Shown one piece after another: positions 51,028 through 63,799 of a stretch of DNA of 64,000 nucleotides. The notes under the pieces were generated by a model that did no database searches, was not told the origin of the DNA, and saw nothing but the letters and a program-made list of their open reading frames with translations. This DNA comes from Parus major. Lineage: Eukaryota; Chordata; Aves; Passeriformes; Paridae. How positions within the stretch are numbered: the first letter of the stretch is position 1; each line of letters starts with the position of its first letter. The stretch covers positions 7,343,321 through 7,407,320 of the forward strand of contig NC_031770.1 of assembly GCF_001522545.3 (NCBI RefSeq). Reading direction: 5' to 3'. Made by a program: the position numbers and the translations under genes.

Positions 51028-51186
51028 CTATCATCAACCAGTGGGGCAGCAGGTGGCTGTGGCTTTGTTGGGCTGGCAGGGGAAGTGCTATGGGAGAGTC
51101 TCTCATCTGATATTCCATGGTTTCCTTTCTGAGCTCCATCACCCTCATATATTTTTTGCTTCAGCTGCTGAATTTCCTGGTCCAAG
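51028..51186 (-). CDS. KIF16B: KIF16B exon: end of stalk and Pro/Ser linker
   Basis: This 159-nt exon has one base, 52 codons and two bases. It begins LDQEIQQLKQKIYEGDGAQ, the last heptads of the stalk, then turns into a disordered Ser/Thr/Pro tract (SHSTSPASPTKPQPPAAP) and ends LVDD plus AG of an Arg codon. Acceptor is tttatag|C, donor AG|GTAGGT. The Pro/Ser half differs much more from the mammalian sequence I remember than the coiled-coil half, as expected for a linker. It joins the previous exon through CG|C (Arg) and the next through AG|G (Arg). Confidence 0.94.
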
Positions 51187-51565
51187 CTATAAAGATATTG
51201 TAACATGTAATTTTGGTTTAGAGTTGATTTACATAGTTTTGATGGGAGGTAATGTGCCTACACTGGTATACAGCTATGTAAGACTTCAGATACTAATATT
51301 TATGAAGGTTTAAAAATCATAACTGTTCCTTAAGCATATTTAGATAGGAAAGTAGAGACAGCTCAAAACCACATTCCAACAGTAGCATTAAGTCAAATAA
51401 AACAACTTCAATAACTTCCATCACTAGAGGTATCTAAATCTGTAAATTAAATATTAACTCCTAATACTTAACCTATCTATTCAATCACTCAAATCATTTT
51501 TACAGAACTCTGTCAATGACCTCAGGTATTATCTTCTGGTGTGAAAGTAAATGAAGAAAGGGGGA

Positions 51566-51629
51566 AAAGTACAGAAACTACCTTTAAGAAAGTCCTCTAC
51601 TTGCTTCACTGAACATATTTGGTCTGAAA
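51566..51629. repeat. 64-bp dispersed repeat, copy 2
   Basis: AAAGTACAGAAACTACCTTT to ATATTTGGTCTGAAA, same orientation as the copy at 43553-43616 and 60/64 identical. It lies about 380 bases upstream of exon 51028-51186 on the gene strand. Confidence 0.85.
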
Positions 51630-52747
51630 TGGGGGTAGGGGGAAAAGAAAACCTCAAAATACAGCACTAATACAAAAAAGTCCCAAAGAAAACCAAAAAC
51701 ATTGATGTGGCAAAACTTCTCTATAAGAAAATCTTTGTGTAGTACACATGTACATTTTCCAGTTGTTCCATCTGTATATATGTTTTTGAAAATTCATTTA
51801 CAAAATGAACATAAAGTAGTTATTGTATATATACAGCTAAGAAATCTTTTGAAACCTCCTTGCTTTCTTTAACAAATTTAATTCCACACAGATTTATGCA
51901 CAGAATACAATATGTAAAATTGGGTACTGTGTTTCTGACTAAAAATGCCTGAGGCATTTTGTATGAAATAAGAACTACTTATTGCAATATTCATCATATT
52001 AGAACAAAGTAATCTGCAGAACACTTTTTTCCCTTGTAATGTAGCTGAGATTAGATTAGTAACACAGTTATAATCTTCCCCATTTTCATTACAATATCTG
52101 TCTCTAAAAGTAATTGTTTTTCTAGAGGTTACTTAGAAATCAAATAATAAAAGAAAATAAGTTCTTGCAAAAACAGGGGAAATTATGCAAAGCTGAGATT
52201 CTACCACTTCTCCTACAATTGTATATATCTAAATTGAAGTGCAATTCTATATTCCATCCTGGGGGTTAAATGAGAAAATTAGAGAAATGAATAATGTTGA
52301 GGCTTAGGCTGAATTGTTACTTCAGTTTTAGAGTGTTTTTTGCAGCACTGCCAGAAGCCATCTATTTCTTCTGATTAGCAGCAAAACAATCTTGTGTCCT
52401 GAGGATAAGTAGATGAAAGATGGCTGATGTATATAGAAAAGTGTTTGCATCCATGGAAAATCAATTTAACTACAAAAATCAGATTTACATTAAAGGACCA
52501 ACACTTAGCTCTTGGTTTGTAAACATCCTACTATGAGAAGATATCATTTATATAACTACAAACCTAGCCTTGTGATGTATCCACCAATAAATATATTGAA
52601 CTGTAACCTGCCACTTGCCTCTAAGAAGGCTCTGAAGTTGCTTTATGCTCATTCTAGTGTCCCAAACCTCTGCCAGCAAAGCCAAAATGTGTGTATAAAT
52701 CCCAGTTTAAGTTAACTTCAAATAATCATTTTGAGGGTCATCCCTGT

Positions 52748-53576
52748 TGTCATGGGGTGATTCATAATGATATTTAATCCCATAATTATCTGTGGCCAAA
52801 AACTGTTATGGTATCTTTAAGATCCTGATGCTGCAGACTTTGAGTTTCTGGTGGGATCAGGGGTGGTGGGGGCATTTTAAAAGCTCCCTGCCCAAGTTTC
52901 TTCACAGCTTTTCCCAGCACGGTATTTGCATCACTGGCTGCCTGGTCTTTGTTTAGGCAAAGCCTTTCCTTTCCTTTTTAGTTTGTTTTTTTTTCCTGGA
53001 ACAGAAACTTCAGTACCAATGTTTGAGCTGCCTTAAAGACAAATTCTGCAGCTCCTTGTCTGATAACAGGGGGCATCCCGCCGGCAGAAGCGAGCAGAGC
53101 TTCCCTGCTCCAGCCCAAGGCACTGCTAACCAACGCCAAGCCTTGGACAGGACACATTTGGTGGCTTCAGCCCAGCTGCCATGCCTGCTCTGCTGTGCCT
53201 TGCACTGGGGAAGCTCTTCATCTGCTGCTGGAACTGCTCTGTGAGGTTCCTGCCTTCCTGAGACGGATCTGGCACCATCTGCTCACTGCTCACTGCCAAG
53301 CCATCCCAACAGGCCCATACTGGGAACGGGGTTTTTCCAGCATTTTGGGTCTGTCTTTGTTTCAGTGGGGTGGGGAGGTCTAGCAGTTCAATACCTAGCA
53401 GTTATTTACTTTCTTCCCCCCCCTGCCTATTGGCATTCTCGTTCTTAATAAAGCATTGCTTTCTCACTTTCACCTATTAGTATTAGTTTCTTATTGATGG
53501 AAAGGGATTGTTGGAACTCTTAAAGGAGATAACTCATTCCATAGCATTCTCCTTAAAATTATCTCAAACTAAGACA
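52748..53576 (+). mobile_element. solo LTR of the ERVK-like family
   Basis: It starts TGTCATGGGGTGATTCATAA and ends CAAACTAAGACA; blocks such as CTGGTCTTTGTTTAGGCAAA and TTGATGGAAAGGGATTG align with the LTRs at 2009 and 34800. A polyadenylation signal AATAAA lies at 53448-53453. Flanking CCTGT and CCTAT may be remnants of the target-site copy. The central part is GC-richer than its surroundings. It lies antisense to KIF16B. Confidence 0.82.
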
Positions 53577-55415
53577 CCTATAGATGAAAGAATTTTGAGC
53601 TTCCATATGATTGAAAGAAATAAAAACATTGTATCTAGTTATGATGGACTTTCACTTGTATAGCACTTCAAACGAATGTTGCATTTAAACATTTTCAGAG
53701 AGTTAACACCGATCTGAACCAGAGCACATCATTACATAATGGGATCTAGATAAACAATAAGAAACATATATAATTCATATGCTTATATTGGCATCATGTA
53801 TTGTGAAATGTAAACCCAAAAACAAGAGCATTAAGTAGCCTGAAATGTTTAACATACTCTCATGTATCTTTAGATCTTTCTCTTGCCTCAACAGTCACAA
53901 AAACACTCTGAATTGAATTGTTCAGACCCATGGGCTATTCACTGAAAGACTTCAAAGTTTTATTTAGTCTGTGCAAGTGGACTTTGAAGTAAACAAGGGA
54001 AAAAAGAGAGAAGAAAAAAAGAGATCTTTTTACTTCCTTAGTATCTTCTCCAAATCTCAGTTTTCCGGCTGACAACATATTTTTTCACTTTTTTTGTGGA
54101 ACCTCCAGTTGTTTATAGCTCACTTTAGTTTTGTCAAGTGAGATGCTCAGGATAGAAAATGAGATTTTATGTTCATGACATTTATGGAAATAATGGCAAT
54201 GTTCACAAAATGATGAATCAGTACGGAAAATGCTTAACTAAAAGCCAAACAATGTAGCTATAAATGTTGAAAAAGTGACCTCTACACAGTCTATATAAAG
54301 CAACTCTTCTGATAATGGTGAAAAGGAACAGAATACAGAAGAGCTCTTCAATTTGGCTACAGGCAAGTTTCTTCATATAGGTGGTTTTTCCACATCTGTT
54401 TAAAGGGCTTATGAAAAACTATTCAGATAAATTAGTGAAATATTTAAAAAATAGATGACAAATACAACCCCAAGAAAAAAAACCTAATTTTTTTACTGAT
54501 AGTTACAGGTTTTAAAGCTCCAGCATAAGCAAAGGTAGCTAATTTAAAAATGGCAATTCTGCACTTTTTCCATACTGCAGGGATTGAACATACTCATCTT
54601 AGTAAATTTTTGCTCAGGTCAAAAAAAAAAAAAACCCAAAAGGTTTCTTCCTCTTCTTCCACAAAGAAAGATCCTTCCCTACCTGACTGACTTTTCTCTG
54701 AGGCTCCCATACTTAGACTAAATGTTATGCTACAAGACATCTTGAGTAAAACCAATGACATTGCTTCTGTGCCTAACAGGGATTGTCACCACAATGGGCA
54801 GTATTAAGGCCTCTGTATATTTTCCAATAAGCTTAAAAAGCAAAATCAAATTTTACATGGATATATGGCTATTTTATTTTTATTTAGCCTTGAAACCATG
54901 GCTATTAACAAATTAAACATTTACCCCATTTACTTTTATTTTATTACCAGAAGGGTTCAGTACATCATCAGTTGAGAGAGACAGCTGTCAGGTTTACCGT
55001 AACAGTCTCCAAATCTTGAACGAACATCTAACTTGTTACTAATAGAGGAAAAAAAATGTTATACAGAAATAATTTAAGAGAAAAAAGTTGTTAGATGGTA
55101 CATTTGGTCTAAGGGCAGAACATAAGGATGTCTGAGCTTTCTACATAGGTGAAACTATTTAAGTACTGTGATGACTAATGCAAATAATATCCCGCTGAGG
55201 ATAGGATAAGTATCCAAACATACCAGAACTTAATAAGTGAGCAGAATCCTTTAAAAAGCAGCAGAATTCATCAATTCTGGACAAACTACTTGAAACTCAT
55301 GAAGAAACTCAAGTACAGGGACACTGAACAAGCTGTGCTCTCAAACATCCAAGGTATAAAATTATTCCCCTTTTGTGGATAGGTTCTGATAAATGGAAGA
55401 TACTGCAGCACTCAC

Positions 55416-56771
55416 CGTTCTCGGTCTTGCTCAAGAGCTTTCTGTTCAGCTTCCAGACTTGCCTGCAGCCCTGCCTGTTCACCACAGCTGTTGTTCAAGG
55501 TGGCCAGCTTCTGTTTCTGCTCTTCAATTTCTAAGTCTATGGTGGAGCGACGCTGCAAAGCAGAATGCCTCCTTTCCAACTTTGCAACAGCTTGCTCCAG
55601 TGCCTCTCTCTGCTGCTTTTCCCTTGATTCAAGGATTTCTTTTTCCTTTTTCCGAACCTTTCCTTCCTGCCGAGCTACATTGGCTGTGAATTCAAAGGTT
55701 TCTTGAAGCTGCTGCAGCTGATTTGTGCTAGCCCTATACTGGGAAAGCTGTTCTTCTTTTTCTTCTATTTCTTTCTCTATTTGATAGAGAGTATTATCTA
55801 ACCCTAACAAGCCCCTGTCAAGGACTTCAGAAGCTCTTTGTTTTTCCTCCAGCAGAGCTGGCAAATGATTACTCTTCAGGTACTCAAGCTGGCGTACCTT
55901 AGATTGGAGCCTGTATTCCACTGGCTTTATCTTGTCAACTTCTTCAGCCTTAAGTATGGCATCCATAAAGTTTTCATCATCTCTCTTGAGATTTAAATGT
56001 TCTTCATGTGCAAATTTTAAGTGCTCCAGAGCTTTTTCTTCATCTGCTATTTCCTTTTCTAGGTGATCCATTTGTTGAATTAAATCTTTTTCCAAAATAG
56101 CCAACTGTTCCAGCTGTTTCCTTTTAAACTCTACAAAATCATGCTGTGCTTTTTCTAATTCTTCACAGTTTTCATCACCTTCAGATCGGGCTTCCTTGAC
56201 TTTCAAAAGAGATTCTCTGATCTCCTCAAGATCTCTTCTCTCTTCTTCTACTCTCTGCACATCCCCTCTCTTCAGGAGCTCTATCATGACCTGCTTCTCT
56301 CGAAGCTGTTCCTCTAGGTGAGCCACCAGCATCACCTGCTCTCTTTCCTGTTCTTCAAGTCTCTTTTTTTCTGATTCCAGCTTAAGATACTGCTCATCTT
56401 TTTCCTTTTTCAGTTTTTCTAGTTCACGAAAAATCTGCATTTTCTCTGCTTTTTCATTATGATTAAGTTCTTGCAGTCGCTGCAACTCCTCTTTGACCCG
56501 GGCAAAAATTTCTTCCTGCTGCTTTTTCTTTTGAAGTTCTATCTCCTGTTGTTCCCGTAATCTCTCTTCTTCAAATTTTTCTTTTTCAGCCAGCAAATCC
56601 TTTAACCTGCTTTCAATGTGAACACTTCTCCGTTTCAGACTCTCCTCCTGTTTTCGTATTTGCAGCTGAACTATTTCTGTCTCTTTGCGCTGTGACTCTA
56701 CTTCTTGCTGCATTCTTACAAGTTCTGCTTTGTCAGATTTTTGTTTTTCTTCCATCTCTTCTATTTGTTTC
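55416..56771 (-). CDS. KIF16B: KIF16B large exon: coiled-coil stalk
   Basis: This 1356-nt exon is open throughout and gives 451 complete codons plus a split Arg at each end. The protein starts KQIEEMEEKQKSDKAELV and ends ALEQDRER. It is dominated by Glu, Lys, Gln, Arg and Leu in heptad-like order, with almost no Pro or Gly except around one break (GLLGLDNTLYQIEKE, about residue 335). That is a long dimeric stalk of the KIF16B type. In this family the stalk mediates dimerisation and folding back on the motor, and KIF16B is reported to bind Rab14. Acceptor tactgtag|G and donor CG|GTGAGT are both strong. The Met a few codons upstream of the acceptor is intronic and not a start. Length and motif order agree with the mammalian protein, with no sign of damage. 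Confidence 0.97.
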
Positions 56772-58104
56772 CTACAGTAAAACATTTACATGAAGTTAAA
56801 AAGGTTTGGACTAAGATTTTTTACTATATATAACTATTTTTTTTTAATAGTTTTATTTTGTTACAAGTTAAGATCCTTCATTCCTTGGAAATAACTCAAT
56901 GCATGAGACAAATCAAAAAGAGACTCATATAGGCTGTGTTAGTATAAAAAGCTGTAGATACATAAAATTATAGGAAGACATGTTATATACCACTTATGCT
57001 ATTAAAAAATTAGACTATATTAGTTTTGTAAAGTCAAATAAAAATATTAATAGAGCATATCCATGCACACACTGCAGAGTAAATATGTATCTTTTTACAA
57101 ACACATATTCTCATGCACAAAAACTTGTATAGAAAGACTTGATTAGCCTCACCAAATTTAAGACAACAGATGAATTAAAGCAATGCTTTCACTTTAGATA
57201 ATTCCAACTGAATTACTGATAAACAGGATTATAATACTTAAAACAAATTATTATGTCCTGTGTAATTTCTCTTGGTTGAGGGTTACCATCATCCCCATAA
57301 TACAAGTAGAGACAACCTGCAAGTTGACTGGTTATTTTGCCAGAAGTCAGAAGAATTAAAGTACAAGCAAATCAACTTCTGCACAACCTGAACTCAAATT
57401 CCACCTCCATAACAAAGAAGGATAAATATCAGTGATCCTATGTAGCATTAGTTGCTGAATAGTATCTTTCAGGGCTTCAGAGCTTCAGGATTTTTCTGAG
57501 TTTACTTCACTTAGTCCAACTGCACAAAGAGCTCTATCAAAATGGAGCACACCATCTAAAGCTGAGAAGACAGGAAGGTTTTCAGCTTGTGACTCTAATC
57601 AGTGCTGAGATCTGCAACAAGGCACAGTTATCACTTCCACAGTCTTAGCAGGTATGATGAGCCAAAACAACCAACTCAGTTTGCCAGCTAATAACAATGC
57701 ATTCTTTTGTATTTCAAACCAATTTCCACATAATGTTCTGAAAAGCAAGATTAGTATGCCCATTCCACACCACAGTTTGATATAAGAGAAGCAGAAAGTA
57801 ACATGTGAGTTTTTCCTATAATGATTCAATCCACAGACAAATAAAGTACAAAAAAGAGATATGAATTAAGAATGTAATTTGTCATCTTTTAAAGTAAAAC
57901 CATGAATATTAAGAGCAAGGGTAATATTGTATCTGTATAATCTATCCAGTTTCTTTTTTAAATATCAGTTAGCTCCAATTCAGCTACTCAGGATCATCTG
58001 CTTGCTGAGAAACCCTGAGATTCCAAATGAATGATTTAAAAGAGTCTATAAGTTGTATATATAGACAGACATAAACACATAAATACCACAGAGAACAATG
58101 TTAC
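56772..58104. other. KIF16B intron, 1.3 kb
   Basis: Bounded by GTAACA and tactgtag. AT-rich, no feature seen. Confidence 0.85.
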
Positions 58105-58158
58105 CTTTTACTTTCCAGTTTTTCAAGCTCCTCTCGTTGCTGCCTCTCGAATTCTAGC
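58105..58158 (-). CDS. KIF16B: KIF16B exon: start of the coiled-coil stalk
   Basis: This small exon of 54 nt encodes LEFERQQREELEKLESK plus split codons at both ends. It is highly charged, with the a/d leucine spacing of a coiled coil, and matches the start of the KIF16B stalk. The acceptor is a long T run followed by aatcag; the donor is AG|GTAACA. The final AG joins the G of the next exon to make Arg. The exon is too short to show up as an open frame on its own and was found by the fit of its splice sites and phase between its neighbours. Confidence 0.93.
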
Positions 58159-61100
58159 CTGATTAAAAAAAAAAATAAAGAATACAGCAAAAAGATTGTT
58201 TTCTGAATATCACAAGAATAGGAAGACATGATGCAATTTTCTGTCTGTTTAGATGATAATGATACAAATGAAGTTTTATAAGACTACTTTCTACAAGAAC
58301 AGAAAATAGTTCATTAAGGTTACAAATTAGGTATCATGCTGACATGACTATAAATAGAAAAAAAAATAATTTCTGGGGAAAAAGTATTTAAAAAGTAAAG
58401 CAAGACATATAGATGATTAGCATAGCCTCTGTGAGTTAACTACATGCAGACATGGCAATCAGTACATAGAAATTTAATTTCTCTACCTTAGACAGATCGG
58501 TCCTTTTACAGGGAAAAGACTGCCATGGGAGGCAGGGGGAAACAGAGCGATCAATTGAGAAAGGAATTGATAGAAAAAAAATATTAGCAGTACAGAATAC
58601 TTTAAAATCAACAGCACTTTGTTTTATTGGAGGTCAAATTGGTTAGATCCATAGAACATTTATCATATTACATCTCAGAAGAAGAATTCAAACAATTATT
58701 CTTTTTAAACACATTTTTTTCAAATGCCAATGACAGCTAAAGTAATTCTCTTCATCCTATGGTTTATTAACTTAGTCACTTCTGAGAAGGGAAAGGGCTG
58801 CAAAACTAAAACAGTGTGTGCTAATACTTCTGCCATTTCCTCCCAAGAAAAAGGAAAAATCCCAAACATTACTAGGATGTAATGAGAGGGGTTGAAAATC
58901 CCCACAGTGCATATTCAAGCACAGAACACAATTCAAACCCATTAATTTAAAATATTTTTAAGATTTTAATGCATTTAGTTTGAGAAGGCTCTAAATAAGC
59001 ATGGGAGAGCATTTTGTGTAATTTTTTAATATCAGCTTTTATTACAGTTGTACACAAGTATTTTTCTTATTTTGATTTCACTTGGAAGATTTATCTTTTA
59101 TTTAAGGACCTTTTTAATAACAAATATTGAAGAGGCAGAAAGCACTTATATATGGATTAAATTACTCAACCAAATATACACATGTTCAGTTGTTCCAGGC
59201 TTGTTACAGTGTAAGGATTTGCAGGTTAGTGAAACAGTCCATAAATACTGAAAAAAATGCAAGACTTCACCACAAATTAACTTCAAGTTTTTGATAAACT
59301 GCAGTTTAAGACATCATCACCCCAATTATATAGATAGATTTCTAAAAATAAGGAATTTTTAATATTTCTTTTTAAAGTCATAGAAATGCATGCAACAAAA
59401 AGAAATTGCCCTTGGAAATATGCTAATAGTTCACTAATAATCTTACATTTATAAAGCTATTGTAACAAACTGTGATTCCTGCATGTTCAAGAAGCATCTT
59501 TCTAATGGTTGCCATAAGGGAAAATGACTACTTTCACAAAGTCTGTATTTCAGTTTTCCTTATTTCTCACAAATTCATTCCAAAAAATGTCTTCTACAAT
59601 CCCTAAGCAATTAGCCAATGTAGATTTTTATAGCCAGACCCAGGCATTCAAGCTTTCATGTAACTGTCTCACTAAGAGTCCCATCACATTTGCATTAAAC
59701 TAAGGTGGGCACTAAGGTGCAGCAACGCTGCAGAAATCCACAAAGTGGATTCAAAATTCACAGAGTGCTGAAAGGGAACAAGCAGACATCTTGGGGGCTT
59801 TCAGGAAGCAAAAACTTAATCCAGTGGTTAACATGTGCTCCTTTTTTTCATTAAAGCTGTATCTCAGAATTTCTCCCTTTGGCTATGATCTGCTATCTGA
59901 AGTTCAGAGCTTTCAGCTATCACTTCTTACCTAGAGCTTGGCTGAAAAAAAGCCATAATTATTTCAGTCCAAAATAATACAGACCCTGGGGAATACTGCT
60001 ATGGTTTGTGGAAATGCAGGTTTCCTTTGGGCTTTTGGTGTTTTGACTATCCTATAAAACACACAATTTGGCAGATGTATTTTATATAAGTATAAAAATG
60101 GTAACTAATATTACTCTGGAATATTTGCTTCAAACCTATTGTGGGCTCAAAGTTATTTCAGGACAGGAGAGAATCTGGGAATGCTGGACAGGCCTGACTC
60201 AAGTAACCTTGCTTCTTTAAAAAGCTACTACCAAAAAAATCTCAGCATCACAAAAGAAAAAAACGAAAATCACAAGGCTATAATAGATCACTGTCAGCTT
60301 TACAAAGCACATATGCAAGACTGATGTTTTCATGTTTAGTCTATCCTAATAAAAATCTTTTTCACATAACCTGTATTCCCTTTATTCATGTGAGCACTAC
60401 TGTGAATAGAAAAAAGCATATTAGCTTGAAATTAAAAAGAAACACACAGATATTAAAGACAAGAATCTACTATTCTTCTTTTGTAGATCTACCACAAAGG
60501 AACTTAATCTGATCAGTGTTGAATTAAATAGACACCATTTTCCTGGAAAGTGTGTCTTATCTAGTGATAGGAGCAGTGTAGATAAGCTGCAGAGAAAGGA
60601 AGTCAGTTCTACTAGCACAGGACTATAGCAGCTTAATTTGCACAGCACAAAAGTGCAATCTGATACTACATCTGCTACGAAAGACTGAGTACTGGGAGGA
60701 CAACAGAGATGTCACAATGCTGTTCAGTACCCCAATTAATGAGATTAATTTTAAAAAAAGATAACAAATCAAACCCACCCCTACTAAACTTCAGAGACTC
60801 AAGTAGTTCATGCCACTAACACTGACACATGGTTTTGCTCATTATAACAAAAACTGTATAAAGGAGCTAAAAACAAAGAAATCTCCCTGAAGATACCTGA
60901 CTGTGACTCTGGACTGTAAATTAAACCACTAAGATTAGATAAAGGGAAAACCCAATCTTTAATCATGTCTGACCTAGGAAAAACAAACAAAGCTGAGGGA
61001 GAGGAATGCATCCACAAGAAAACCAAATGCAGCAGAGATTCTTCCTTGGCTGAGTTTGGGGTGGGAGAGACCACAGTCTGCAGAAGCCGGGTTTACACAG

Positions 61101-61420
61101 ATTCCCCTCCCCAAAATGATGTGGGTGGGTGGAGGAGGTTTCAGGTGCACCCTCTGGTCAGAGGCAGTGAACATCCATCCTCCTTTACACAAACTGGCCC
61201 TGCTGTGGAACCCCCAACCCCACAGACCACATCCAAAGGACATTCACAAGGCAGGCAGCAGAAGAAGTGTCATAATCCATCAGAGACCCCCTGAAGTGCC
61301 ACCCCCCAGTGTCATTCCTGAAGCCTTGCACCACAGGACTGCACATGATGCAACAAAGACAATGGCAAACCTCCTCCCCCTCACCAGGGACATGCCTGGG
61401 TTATCCTACCTAGCCTGAGT

Positions 61421-61430
61421 GTATATTAAC
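61421..61430 (+). promoter_or_regulatory. TATA-like box of the LTR
   Basis: GTATATTAAC lies about 200 bases before the AATAAA of the same LTR, a spacing compatible with an LTR promoter driving transcription antisense to KIF16B. Confidence 0.4.
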
Positions 61431-61621
61431 CCATTGGATTCTATGCTTTAGGGGGGACCTTCACTTCCAAGAAGACCAGCTGGAAAGGATCTACACAGCA
61501 TCGCTGGGATCCATGGAGTGGTGATATTTTCCTTATTCTGTCTCTGTCAATCCCTTCCTGTCCCTCCCCTATTTTCTCTTTCTTTCTTTCCCTTTCTCTC
61601 ACTCTCTCATATTTACTATCA

Positions 61622-61627
61622 AATAAA
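61622..61627 (+). terminator. polyadenylation signal AATAAA in the LTR
   Basis: AATAAA followed by a T-rich, G-containing region, 90 bases before the LTR end. It acts on the strand opposite to KIF16B if active. Confidence 0.5.
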
Positions 61628-63799
61628 ACCCATACTGCTGTCACTGGCCTACCGTTTCGTTTGCACCCTAATTCAGGCACAACTATTTCTAACAAGTTTA
61701 GTAACTGGTTCATGACATAAACCCATGAAAATATCAAGGTTTCTCATCAGTAGTTTTACAGTTACAGTATCACATAGCTAAGAAAAGGTCCACAAATTAA
61801 ATCTTCTGCATAAATCTACACACAAAATTCTATTTTATCCAAAGCTTATTGTCTGAAGCAGTGTTCCATGACACTAGATTAAAGGCAAAGACTGAGAAGA
61901 AGTAGAACAAAGAATTTTGCACATTAATCCAAAATTATATGCAACAAGATAGTTTCCCACATATGGGAAATCAACAGCCAAAAAAAAGCACACACAAGAC
62001 CATCCCTCTGAAAACACTATTAAGCACAATGCTGTTTTTCACATGGAAAAGATACAAATACAGGAGGACTACAACAGTAAGCAAGATCCATTATGTTGCT
62101 TTCACAACTAAAGGTAAAACCCCACAGGCTCTTCTGCCATTGATTGCTAAAGATGCTGGATCTTACCAGAATCTTTATTTCAGCCTACAAGAATTGAAAA
62201 TTTAGCTACCTCTTCTGGTTATTAATACTGAATCAGGAAGAAAAGGCTGAATTAACAGGCAGAATGGTAGCCATGAAAGCTGCACAGAAAAAACCCCAAA
62301 GGGCCAGCTACTGAATCTTAGCCAGCACTGGTGGTTGGCAGTATAACATGACATTGAGAGAAACTGATACTCCAATCTATTGTAGGAAAGGATCAGAGCG
62401 TTGCTCCTGCTAAAACAAACAAAGAAACAAACAATCCCAAACAAACTAAATTTAGTGTAGGATATTCTTTTCCATTCTGCATTTTTCCAGAATGCAAGAT
62501 GCTCCACCCCCCTTCTTGGGTATAATTACCCTGCCTTTGATAATCAGAGATATGATTTATTGAATGTTTCATCCAGGCTGAACATAGTCACCACTAAGAA
62601 GAATAACCATTGTAGCACAGCACTTGCTTGGCAGTATTCTTAGCTGAAAGTAGAGAGATTGAAGTCTTCTTTATTCAAAATATATTTAACTTGCATTTAT
62701 CCCAGTCCCCCGTTACCCTTAAAATAACACCTTCTGAACAATTATCTCTTTGAGACAACCTCACCACACAATCAGAAAAATTCCTGTGCTATTTGAAGAG
62801 GAGATGTTAAAAAAACAGCATTAGCATCAACATAAATAAATTTAAAATTGTCAGGGTACCCCAGGCTAAGCTGAAAAGCTGCTTTTGCCTAATTGCTGTC
62901 CATAAAGATGTAACAATTATGGAAGGTGCTTTCTTGTACTGATTTGTAGGGCTCAGGTAAACAGCAGTGCAACCTTCAATTATTTGAAAAGCTGAAGAAA
63001 TAGAAAAGTATACTTATACTACGCTTTTTTGAATCTTCTTTATCACCCCTTTCTGAAAATAGAATGCAATTTATTAGCAACCAGTTCACAGTCTTGAGAT
63101 CTCTGTAAATAGCTCAGTAGCAAGAATAACAGTCACATTTGAAGCAGTGTTAAACACACTCCCTGTATTTCAGACATCATTTAACTATAAGTTATTATTA
63201 CCTGTCCAATCTTCCTAAATTCTAAAGGATAAAGAGATATTCCCAAGTAAAACTTGGGAATAAAGCTGCACTATCCAAGGATATAATTCAATTTATAGTC
63301 AATTTTTCAAAAGCACATAGGTGGTTAAATTGCCTTATCTCATACTCAAAACACAGGCCCTAGCTATGGAAAAAAAAAATTAGACCAAAACACCATCAGT
63401 TCTCTGTAAGTCACTTTAGGAACAGTGGAAAAATCACTAAAAACAGCTTCTCTACCATAAGCATTCTATGTCATTGTAACTGCACAATAAAGCTTTCCTC
63501 CATATTTTAATTTGGCCACTTACTCAGAGGTACTGGCAGAGAACACAAGACATTCATTTATCAGCCTTTTTATGCTTGTAGTGGTATTATATGAACTCAA
63601 GAAATCATAATTGTCAGTTCAAAATGCATTTTTCTCAGGAAAAATAGTTAACATGTAATTCTTAAGAAAATACAAACATAAAATTTGCCATGTCATTATT
63701 CTGCTGAACTGCTTTAGTCATAATGCTTCTGGAACATTTCAAACAGCAAAAATGAAAAATGATTGTAATTATAACCACTGTATTTGAGAATATACTCAC

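Larger units (their letters stand above)
51187..55415. other. KIF16B intron, 4.2 kb
   Basis: Contains the second copy of the 64-bp repeat, a solo LTR at 52748-53576 and otherwise AT-rich sequence. No exon seen. Confidence 0.7.
60890..61717 (+). mobile_element. LTR of a second endogenous retrovirus family
   Basis: The 3' part is characteristic: a TATA-like GTATATTAACCC at 61421, GCATCGCTGGGATCCATGGA, a C/T-rich tract (61555-61605), AATAAA at 61622-61627, CGTTTGCACCCTAATTCAGG and an end at GGTTCATGACA. This order (TATA box, CT tract, polyadenylation signal, CA end) is that of avian ERV LTRs, different from the family at 2009. The 5' edge is uncertain; GC content rises after about 60950. No internal retroviral sequence adjoins it, so it is probably solo. 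Confidence 0.65.
58159..63799. other. KIF16B intron, 5.6 kb
   Basis: Bounded by GTGAGT and ttttaatcag. It contains an LTR ending at 61717. The rest is AT-rich, with no exon or other clear element. Confidence 0.75.

Noticed and set aside
55393..55706. Plus-strand frames opposite the large KIF16B exon
   Set aside because: Antisense shadows of the coiled-coil coding sequence.
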